64,000 nt of DNA. Source: Jiangella gansuensis DSM 44835 (GTDB taxonomy: Bacteria > Actinomycetota > Actinomycetes > Jiangellales > Jiangellaceae). Position 1 is the first letter of the stretch. The number at the start of each line of letters is the position of its first letter. A program made the translations under genes and the position numbers. The stretch lies in NCBI RefSeq assembly GCF_000515395.1, contig NZ_KI911782.1:4458697-4522696 (forward strand), given 5' to 3'. Below are positions 36,561 through 43,187 of this stretch, in pieces. The notes beneath the pieces were generated by a model. It did no database searches and was not told the origin of the DNA. It saw nothing but the letters and a program-made list of their open reading frames with translations.

Positions 36561-37734
36561 ATTGGCGGCGCGGATGGAGCAGTCCGCGCCCGACCTCGCG
36601 AACGAGATCCTCCGATATGTCTGGGGGATCCCGGGTTACAGCGAGGAGCGGATCTCTCGCAGCGAGCTCGCGGGCATCCTCGAGGACACCGTGCGGGGCG
36701 TGGCCGGGAGTCTGCGCCACGTCGGTGACGCTGACCCTGCCACCATCCTCTCCGCCCAGCAGATCGGCGAGGCGCGAGCGCTACAGGGTGTGCCGGTCGA
36801 CGCCATGGCCCAGTCGTGGATGACCGTGCAGCGCGTTCTGGTCGACCATCTCGTCATGCGCGCGGACTCTCTGGCACCGGACGACCTGCGCCGCGGCGTC
36901 GCGTGGCTCGGGTCGATCTTCGCGGTGCTGACCCGCACGTCTGTCGACACCTACCGCAAGACGCAGGACGAGGTGACCGCACATTACGACCGGCTCACCG
37001 GCGACCTGGTGGCGCGGCTGGCCGGCGCGCAGCCCGCCGACCCCGACGACATCGTCCAACGCGCCCGGATCCTCGGCGTGGACCCGAACGCTCAGCACCT
37101 GGCGATCGCGGTTTCCGCCTCCCCGCTGGACGGCGAGTCCGCGCCGCAGGCGTACGTGCGGGTGCAACGGCTGATCCTGGCGCGGGTGGCGCCGATGACG
37201 GTCGGGCGCGTCCTCATCGGCCATCTCGACGAGTTCCCCCTGCTGATCGCGCCGTTGAAGGTTCCGGTCGAGGCAGCGGAGGCGCAGATCGCGGCGGCGG
37301 TGCGGCAGTCACCGCACCACCCCCAGGCCCTGGTCGGCATCGGTCAGAAGACGGCGCGCCTGCCTCAGATGGCGGCCGTCTGCCGGCAAGCCCGCGAAGC
37401 GCTCGACGTGGGGCTGCGAATGAGTTGGTCGGGACGGGTGGTGCGGTTCGACACCGTGTTGCCGGAGGTGTTGCTCATCCGCAGCCCGGACGTCCTGGAG
37501 CAGTACGTCGAGCTGCTGCGCCCGATCATGGACCGGCCAGAACTGCTGGACACGCTGCGCGCCTACGTGGAGTCCGGCCTCTCCGCCCGGGAGACCGCCC
37601 GGCGGGTCTTCGTTCATCCGAACACCGTGCCCTACCGGCTCAAAACGATCAGTTCGCTCCTCGGCCGGGACGTCTCCGACCCCGCGTCCACAGTCCTGCT
37701 GGAGTTGGCTCTTCGCGCTGTCGATCTCAGCTGA
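36532..37734 (+). CDS. PucR/CdaR-family transcriptional regulator
   Basis: A 400-residue regulator. The N-terminal sensory part (about 1-170) and a GGDEF-like central region lead to a C-terminal PucR-type helix-turn-helix at about 335-395 (LLDTLRAYVESGLSARETAR, RRVFVHPNTVPYRLKTISSL). ATG 36532 follows GGAGGGAG at five bases. Regulators of this family respond to nitrogen-rich metabolites such as purine or allantoin and usually sit beside their target operon; here that is the leftward M24/PLP/ABC/lyase set. Its stop overlaps the convergent membrane gene by eight bases. Confidence 0.85.
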   Translation: MTSAVVSLSQLAARMEQSAPDLANEILRYVWGIPGYSEERISRSELAGILEDTVRGVAGSLRHVGDADPATILSAQQIGEARALQGVPVDAMAQSWMTVQRVLVDHLVMRADSLAPDDLRRGVAWLGSIFAVLTRTSVDTYRKTQDEVTAHYDRLTGDLVARLAGAQPADPDDIVQRARILGVDPNAQHLAIAVSASPLDGESAPQAYVRVQRLILARVAPMTVGRVLIGHLDEFPLLIAPLKVPVEAAEAQIAAAVRQSPHHPQALVGIGQKTARLPQMAAVCRQAREALDVGLRMSWSGRVVRFDTVLPEVLLIRSPDVLEQYVELLRPIMDRPELLDTLRAYVESGLSARETARRVFVHPNTVPYRLKTISSLLGRDVSDPASTVLLELALRAVDLS

Positions 37735-38782
37735 TCGCTGCCTTGTCGGGTTCGGCGTCGTCGCGGTCGGCGGGGTCCGGCCGGCGTCGGGTGAGGTTGT
37801 GGGCACGGTAGACGGCGAGGGTGGCGGCGACGGCGAACAGCGCCAGCCCGGTCCACACCATGCCCGGCGTGACGTTGAGCCCGGCACCGTCGACGCCGCG
37901 GGTCCGGCCGCCGTCGTTCCCGGATGCGGCGACGACGAGGATGGTGACGATGGTGGCGGTGACGGCGATGCGGGCGATCCAGCGGCCCGCCTGGTCGATG
38001 GGCCGGCTGGACGGGCGGTGGGCGGGGGAGAGGATGCGGGTGATCAGCAGTGCCGCCACGGGCAGCTGGAGCAGCCAGACGGTGGTGCGGAACCAGCCGT
38101 CGTACCAGACGTTGGTGCCGTAGAGCAGCGTGTGCCAGACGCTCAGTACGTAGACGACGATGATCGTGCTGTGCAGGACGCGCCACGTCTTGGCGCCGAC
38201 GGAACGTCGTGCGTAGTAGGCCAGGCCGAGGGGGATGGCCAGATAGAACGCGAGCAGTCCGATGAGGATGGCGATGACGCCGGTGCCGCTGGGGTAGGCG
38301 CCGGGGACGAAGGCGTTGGCGAAGGCGTGCCAGGTGCGCCCGGCCCAGCCCAGACCCTCGGCGTTGCCGCGTACCTCCTCGGCGAAGAACATGAACGCGT
38401 GGGCGAACATCAGCCCGATGGTGGTGAGGCTGGTGGTGCGGTGCAGCTTCTCGATCCGGGTGGGGGAGAGCGGTAGCCAGGGCTTGGGGCGGCTGGACCG
38501 GGTCAGCCCGAGCATGACGGTGATCCAGGCCCACAGCAGGGCCGACCAGCCGAAGGCCTGGCACAGCCAGTACATCCAGTAGAGGTCGGCACCGCCGGCG
38601 AGGAATGGCATCACCTCGACGGTGGGTGAGGTGCCGGTGTCGACGCGCTGGTAGAACCATGCGAACAGGCCCACGGTGATGATCATTGCCAGGCCGCCGT
38701 CGATCATGGAGTCGCGGAGGTCGAGGCGGAAGGCGGCCCAGTCGAACCACCGGCGGGTGCGAAGCTCTCGAGCGTCGGTCAC
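37727..38782 (-). CDS. ferric-reductase-like transmembrane protein
   Basis: A 351-residue integral membrane protein with about eight helices and the heme-histidine pattern of the ferric reductase/MsrQ group: KLHRTTSLTTIGLMFAHAFM and, two helices on, RVLHSTIIVVYVLSVWHTLL. No NAD or flavin domain follows, so electrons would come from a separate partner. GTG 38782 is eight bases from GGAAGG; GTG 38791 abuts it. It converges on and overlaps the PucR gene end. Cytochrome-b-type electron transfer across the membrane is inferred. Confidence 0.75.
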   Translation of the reverse strand: MTDARELRTRRWFDWAAFRLDLRDSMIDGGLAMIITVGLFAWFYQRVDTGTSPTVEVMPFLAGGADLYWMYWLCQAFGWSALLWAWITVMLGLTRSSRPKPWLPLSPTRIEKLHRTTSLTTIGLMFAHAFMFFAEEVRGNAEGLGWAGRTWHAFANAFVPGAYPSGTGVIAILIGLLAFYLAIPLGLAYYARRSVGAKTWRVLHSTIIVVYVLSVWHTLLYGTNVWYDGWFRTTVWLLQLPVAALLITRILSPAHRPSSRPIDQAGRWIARIAVTATIVTILVVAASGNDGGRTRGVDGAGLNVTPGMVWTGLALFAVAATLAVYRAHNLTRRRPDPADRDDAEPDKAAIS

Positions 38783-38927
38783 GGGCAGCACCCTTCCACG
38801 TCGGAACGGCCGATGCCGCTTTCAACGAATCAGCAGCGGACCTTCGTGCATTGGCGTGAAAAGTAGGGCATTTCGGGAGCGTTTCGCTAGGGCATGCCCA
38901 GCAATCGGCCTGGCGCCGGGAGCTTTC

Positions 38928-38989
38928 TCAACCAACAGGTTGACGATGCGCGATCCACGACCTACGGTTGTATTCAACCGAGGAGTTGA
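38928..38989. promoter_or_regulatory. three overlapping GGTTGA/TCAACC palindromes, ArsR operators
   Basis: TCAACC-AACA-GGTTGA (38928-38943), CGGTTG-TATT-CAACCG (38965-38980) and TCAAC-CGAGGA-GTTGA (38974-38989) are exact inverted repeats built on one half-site. They cover the promoter up to seven bases before the ArsR start; the last two share a half-site, so two dimers cannot occupy them together. Confidence 0.7.
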
Positions 38990-38995
38990 GGATGC

Positions 38996-39370
38996 GTGGC
39001 GGAGGAGAGCGAAGAGCAACTCAACCGGGCGTTCGCGGCGCTGGCCGACCCCACCCGGCGTGACCTGGTGGCCCGGCTGGCTGGCGCGGACGCGACCGTG
39101 GGCGAGCTGGCGGAGCCGTACGACATGAGTCTCCAGGCGATCTCCAAGCACGTGAAGGTGCTCGAGGAGGCCGGACTGGTGACCCGTAGCAAGGACGCGC
39201 AGCGCCGGCCGGTCCACCTGGACGCCGAGGTGTTCGACCTGATGACGAAGTGGATCGAGCGGTATCGCCGGGAGGCCGAGGAGCGCTATCGACGCCTCGA
39301 CGCCCTGCTGGGCCGCATGGCCGACAGCAAGGACCACGACCAAACACACAAGGAGACATCATGGCCATGA
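38996..39370 (+). CDS. ArsR-family metalloregulator-like repressor
   Basis: A 124-residue winged-helix repressor of the SdpR/YrdB type that pairs with SRPBCC genes. The recognition helix reads MSLQAISKHVKVLEEAGLVT after LNRAFAALADPTRRDLVARL. It has no metal-binding cysteines, so it likely senses an organic ligand. GTG 38996 is preceded by AGGAG and GAGG. Its last codons overlap the start of the SRPBCC gene by ten bases, and three palindromes upstream suggest autorepression. Confidence 0.87.
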   Translation: MAEESEEQLNRAFAALADPTRRDLVARLAGADATVGELAEPYDMSLQAISKHVKVLEEAGLVTRSKDAQRRPVHLDAEVFDLMTKWIERYRREAEERYRRLDALLGRMADSKDHDQTHKETSWP

Positions 39371-39849
39371 CCAAGCACGAGACCGAGATCGTCGCGGACG
39401 AGTCGGTCCCGACCATCGAGATCATCCGGGAGGTCGACGCGGCGCCCGAGCAGGTGTTCAGGGCTCACGTCGACCCCGAGCTCTACGCGCAATGGGTCGG
39501 GCCGCGTTCGGTGACCACACGGGTGACGAAATGGGAGGCTCGCACAGGTGGTGAGTGGGCCTTCGCCAACGATCGTGACGGCGAGGAGATCGCCTCCTTC
39601 TACGGCAGCTTCCACGAGGTGCGCCCGCATGAGCGGATCGTGTGGACCTTCACTTATGAAGACGAGCCCGACGGAGTCGCGCTGGAGACGTTGACCTTCG
39701 AGACGCTCGAGGGCGGACGTACGCGGCTGAGGGTGCTGAGCGTGGTGCAGGACTTCGCGACCCGTGACGCCATCCTGTCCAGCGGCATGGACGTCGGGGT
39801 CAACGAAGGCTACGACAAGCTGGACGAGCTGCTCGCGAAGGGAGCCTGA
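39361..39849 (+). CDS. SRPBCC (AHSA1-like) domain protein
   Basis: A 162-residue helix-grip protein: IEIIREVDAAPEQVFRAHVD, ELYAQWVGPRSVTTRVTKWE and VQDFATRDAILSSGMDVGVN are the hallmark segments of AHSA1/Hsp90-activator-like proteins, which bind hydrophobic ligands. ATG 39361 follows GGAG and overlaps the ArsR end; ATG 39367 would give ATGA coupling. It is co-transcribed with the regulator and the following DinB-like gene. Confidence 0.85.
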   Translation: MAMTKHETEIVADESVPTIEIIREVDAAPEQVFRAHVDPELYAQWVGPRSVTTRVTKWEARTGGEWAFANDRDGEEIASFYGSFHEVRPHERIVWTFTYEDEPDGVALETLTFETLEGGRTRLRVLSVVQDFATRDAILSSGMDVGVNEGYDKLDELLAKGA

Positions 39850-39850
39850 G

Positions 39851-40426
39851 GTGGAGCCAGTACCCACGAGCCCGGCGCAGCGGCACGCCCACGACGCGGC
39901 ACGCTTCACCGAGCTGGTCGAATCCGCCTCAGCCGGCGACTGGGAGCGACCCAGCCCGGTCGCGGAGTGGACTGCCCTGGACGTCGTGAAGCATCTGGTC
40001 GAGTGGTCTCGCGGCTTCCTCGCCGGTGCCGAGATAGAACTGCCGGCCCTGGACGTCGGTGCCGACCCGGCGGCCGCCTGGAAGCAGCACGTCACCGACA
40101 TCCAGACCATCCTCGACGATCCCGCCGGGAGGGTGCTCAAGAATCCGCACACGGGTGACAAGCCCGTGGATCAGGCGATCGACGAGTTCTACACCGGCGA
40201 CATCTGGATGCACTCCTGGGACCTCGCCATGGCGCTCGGTCGCGAGCCCGACCTGGGCGAGGAGCGCTGCCGCGCCGCGCTTGCGGCCATGGAGCCGATG
40301 GAGCAGGTGCTCCGCGACAGCGGGCACTTCGGTCGGGCTGTGCCCGTCGCTCGCGACGCTTCCGCGCAGGACAAGTTGATGGCGTTCATCGGCCGCGACC
40401 CCGCCTGGCGTCCTGAGCACGGGTGA
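39851..40426 (+). CDS. mycothiol-dependent/DinB-like (TIGR03086-type) protein
   Basis: A 191-residue helical-bundle protein of the mycothiol maleylpyruvate isomerase N-terminal/DinB group. The likely metal histidines are in VVKHLVEWS and DIWMHSWDLAMALG. GTG 39851 immediately follows the SRPBCC stop. Such proteins use mycothiol in conjugation or isomerisation of electrophiles, so with the SRPBCC protein and ArsR regulator it looks like a small detoxification operon. Confidence 0.8.
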   Translation: MEPVPTSPAQRHAHDAARFTELVESASAGDWERPSPVAEWTALDVVKHLVEWSRGFLAGAEIELPALDVGADPAAAWKQHVTDIQTILDDPAGRVLKNPHTGDKPVDQAIDEFYTGDIWMHSWDLAMALGREPDLGEERCRAALAAMEPMEQVLRDSGHFGRAVPVARDASAQDKLMAFIGRDPAWRPEHG

Positions 40427-40443
40427 CGCCCGGCCCGCCGCGA

Positions 40444-41457
40444 TCAGGCCGCTGCCGACTCGCTCGTCGACGCGGATGTCGGGCGGCGCGACCGGCGGCG
40501 ACGGCGGAGCCTGACGACGACGGCCAGGACCAGCGCGCCCAGCACCGCGAGAACCACCCAGGGGACGGCCCACACGTGGCCCCCGGCGGAACCGGAGGCG
40601 GGCGGCGGTTCGAGGAGTTGGTCGCCGGACGACTCCGGCTGGACGGTCACGTCGACGTCGAGCCGGACCAGCGGCCACACGCCGTCGACCACCGCCGACG
40701 TCGTGACGGAGTCGCCGGGGAGCAACTCGGGGAGCAGTTCGCCCGTCACCTCCCGCGCGCCGAGCCCGAACGGGCCGGCGACGCGGACGGTGGGACGCCC
40801 GGACAACCTGACGTTGCCGGTGTTGCGGACGGTGTAGTCCACCCGGATCTCGCCGGGGGCACCGACCGGAAGGCCGGAGAACGAGGCGTGGACGTCGGTC
40901 ACGTCGAGGCGGGGGTCGAGCGTTCCGGACACGCGGACGTAGATGCGGGCGCCGACCCGCCGGTCGACGGTCACCTCACCGGACGAGAGGCCGCCCGGCT
41001 CGGTGGCCAGGCTCGCTACGATGCCGCCGGCGTGATCGCCGGGCGTGGCGTTGGCCGGGACCCTGATCCGGAACGGGACGTCCACGCGAGAGCGCGCCGG
41101 GACGGTCAGCGGTGTCTCGTCGAGAACCACCCAGCTTCCGACCTCGATGGGCTCCTTGGCCGCCGGTAGCAGGTCGAACCCGCCGTTGGTGCTGCGCACA
41201 GCGTCGTGGGCGTAGACGGTGAGGGTGAGCGGCCGTTCCGAGTAGTTGGCGACCGCCACCACGTCGGTGCGGGATGCGCCAGGGTCCAGGACGAAGTCGA
41301 ACGCGCCGCGGTCGCCGGGACCCTCCGGCCCGGACGGGACGATGCCCCACGTGAGCGGGGCCGCGGATTCCGGTGGCTCGTCTCCTGCGACATCCGAGGC
41401 GGTCGCCCAGGAAGCGGCGGCAAGCGCGCCTGCCAGCAGATGACGAAGCAGCGTCAC
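40444..41457 (-). CDS. DUF916/WxL-interacting-type peptidoglycan-binding membrane protein
   Basis: A 337-residue exported protein. Signal peptide at residues 1-25; LTWGIVPSGPEGPGDRGAFD with FVLDPGASRTDVVAVANYSE is the DUF916 (WxL-interacting protein, peptidoglycan-binding) start, followed by PLTLTVYAHDAV and a second Ig-like domain. A C-terminal helix (VWAVPWVVLAVLGALVLAVV) and Arg-rich tail fix it in the membrane. GTG 41457 follows GGAG. It is second in the leftward arm of the locus, behind a hairpin after the WxL-like wall protein. In Firmicutes DUF916 proteins hold WxL proteins at the wall, which matches its neighbour here. Confidence 0.75.
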   Translation of the reverse strand: MTLLRHLLAGALAAASWATASDVAGDEPPESAAPLTWGIVPSGPEGPGDRGAFDFVLDPGASRTDVVAVANYSERPLTLTVYAHDAVRSTNGGFDLLPAAKEPIEVGSWVVLDETPLTVPARSRVDVPFRIRVPANATPGDHAGGIVASLATEPGGLSSGEVTVDRRVGARIYVRVSGTLDPRLDVTDVHASFSGLPVGAPGEIRVDYTVRNTGNVRLSGRPTVRVAGPFGLGAREVTGELLPELLPGDSVTTSAVVDGVWPLVRLDVDVTVQPESSGDQLLEPPPASGSAGGHVWAVPWVVLAVLGALVLAVVVRLRRRRRSRRPTSASTSESAAA

Positions 41458-41484
41458 GAGGGTCTCCGGTGGTCGAGGTCGTGT

Positions 41485-41519
41485 GTGGGACGGCCGGTCG
41501 CCTGGGCCGGCCGCCCCAC
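41485..41519 (-). terminator. 13-bp hairpin between wall protein and DUF916 gene
   Basis: GTGGGACGGCCGG and CCGGCCGCCCCAC pair with one mismatch around a nine-base loop. It starts 18 bases after the stop of the wall-protein gene and 28 bases before the DUF916 start, so it probably lowers expression of the second gene. Confidence 0.65.
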
Positions 41520-41536
41520 GCGGGTGGTTGACGTGG

Positions 41537-43027
41537 TCAGATGGCGGTGAAGGTGATCACGGCCTCATAGGTGCCCGGCGTCAGGGTGGTCGGCGCTTCG
41601 ATGCGCAGACCCGCGCCGAGTCGGCTGGTGCCGGTGCCCGATCCGGGCGGGGCGCTGGCCAGAGGGCTGCTGGCGGTCAGGCCGTCACCGGCCGGGTACC
41701 CCGGTGCGACAGCGGTACCCGGCGTGACGTCGCCACCATCGGGCTGGCCGGCGACGTTCGGGGTCCAGCCCAGGTGTCCGCCGGGCAGGACGTCGTCGCC
41801 GGCGACGAAGTCACCGACCTGACCGGACACCACCCAGCCAGGTGCGGTGGCGCGGGTGTCGGTGACGGTGACCGGCCGCAGTTCACCGGCCGAGGTCCAT
41901 CGGTCACCGGCGGAGCTGAGCTCGAAGTCGCTCATCAGGACCTCGTTGTCCTCCGGGTCGAGACTGACCACCAGGGCGCCTTCGTCCTCCGGCAGCGTCG
42001 CGACGATGCGCTGGGACAGTGCCGGCGGTTCCGGGTCGGTGTGATCGTCGACGGCGACAGTCACCGGCGCGGATTCGGCCACGACGGCGTGGTCGTCGTC
42101 GTAGAGCCTGGCGATGATCTCCAGCCCGTCGTGTTGCGCGGTGGCGGTGAAGCTGTACTCACCGGTGCCGGCATCCGGGACGATCAGCCAGTCCTCGGTC
42201 CCGGGTGCGCGGGTGAACCAGTGGTAGTGGTCCAGCTCGGTCTGCGGGTCCTGCACCGCGGTGAGTGTGACGACGTCGCCGGTGTGGTAATGCCCGGCCA
42301 GGCCGGAGATGCTCAACGTGGTCGCCGGATCCGGGTCGGGGCCGGGGTCGACGCCGTCGCCCACCTGGAAGGTGTACGTGACCGGCGAGCTCGTGGCAGT
42401 GCCACCGGCTGCCAGGTCTCCGGCCGCCTCGACGGTGAGGCGGTAGGTGCCCTCGGCCGTGAAGGCCCAGTTGGCGTGGGCATGGACGTTGACGTTGGCC
42501 GGGATGGTGCCGGGGAGCTGGTGGCCGCCGCCGGCGAGGACCGGCAGCGACTGGCCGAACGAGCCGGTCTGCCAGAGGAAGACGTCGCCTGGGCCGTCGA
42601 CGTCGGTGATCTGGATGCGCAGCGGATTGGTGAAGACCCCGGCGGGCAGGCTCTCGGTGCTCCACCCGGGCCAGATCAGCTCCTGGTCCTGCGTCTGCGG
42701 AAGGTAGTAGACGGTCTCGCCGGCGTCGCCGAGAAAGGCGAGGCTCTGTGGAACCGGGTCCGGGAGGGTCAGCGCAGCTTGGGGCTTGACCTGCAGCAGA
42801 ACGTCTTCGGGAGCATGCCGGACGTGGTGCCCGGTGACGTCCTCCTGAAGCTCGACCACCAGCTGGTCGTTCTCCCATAGCAGCGCGAAGGCATCGATGT
42901 GGCCGTGGTCCAGGACCAGGTCGAACTCGCCGGCCGTGGCGCTTCCGGCAGCTCCGGTCGCCAGTACCGCACCGGCGACGATCGGGACGGCCAGCCTTCT
43001 GGCGCGTCGGGTGAGCAGTGTCGTCAT
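41537..43027 (-). CDS. choice-of-anchor M wall protein with WxL-like C-terminus
   Basis: A 496-residue secreted protein. Signal peptide to about residue 32; residues about 35-225 are one anchored-repeat module (DLVLDHGHIDAFALLWENDQ, then VNVHAHANWAFTAEG and VTYTFQVGD); about 228-325 is an Ig/PKD-like domain; 330-496 resemble a WxL domain: VTVTDTRATAPGWVVSGQVG and GGHLGWTPN give the two tryptophans, ending in VITFTAI. There is no LPxTG motif or C-terminal helix, so anchoring would be non-covalent to peptidoglycan, aided by the DUF916 protein. ATG 43027 follows GAGAGGA. It is divergent from the main wall protein across Zur-like boxes. Confidence 0.8.
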   Translation of the reverse strand: MTTLLTRRARRLAVPIVAGAVLATGAAGSATAGEFDLVLDHGHIDAFALLWENDQLVVELQEDVTGHHVRHAPEDVLLQVKPQAALTLPDPVPQSLAFLGDAGETVYYLPQTQDQELIWPGWSTESLPAGVFTNPLRIQITDVDGPGDVFLWQTGSFGQSLPVLAGGGHQLPGTIPANVNVHAHANWAFTAEGTYRLTVEAAGDLAAGGTATSSPVTYTFQVGDGVDPGPDPDPATTLSISGLAGHYHTGDVVTLTAVQDPQTELDHYHWFTRAPGTEDWLIVPDAGTGEYSFTATAQHDGLEIIARLYDDDHAVVAESAPVTVAVDDHTDPEPPALSQRIVATLPEDEGALVVSLDPEDNEVLMSDFELSSAGDRWTSAGELRPVTVTDTRATAPGWVVSGQVGDFVAGDDVLPGGHLGWTPNVAGQPDGGDVTPGTAVAPGYPAGDGLTASSPLASAPPGSGTGTSRLGAGLRIEAPTTLTPGTYEAVITFTAI

Positions 43028-43060
43028 CACGATCCTCTCTGTCGGAGATCAACACACTAA

Positions 43061-43165
43061 TGAGAATCGTTACGATTAGCAACGATTGTCTCGCGGTGCT
43101 GCGGGGCGGACGGCAGAAGTGACAAGAGTGAGAATCGTTATCTATAGTACTGAGAACGCTTCGCA
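43061..43165. promoter_or_regulatory. divergent promoter with three Zur-like boxes
   Basis: TGAGAATCGTTACGA (43061), TGAGAATCGTTATCT (43129) and TGAGAACGCTTCGCA (43151) resemble the actinobacterial Zur/Fur box TGANAATNATTNTCA. The first contains the near-palindrome AATCGTTACGATT. The stretch is AT-rich relative to its surroundings and serves both arms of the locus, leaving the boxes over the start regions of each. Zinc-responsive repression is an inference. Confidence 0.65.
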
Positions 43166-43187
43166 TCTATGAGGAGACGACGTTCGC

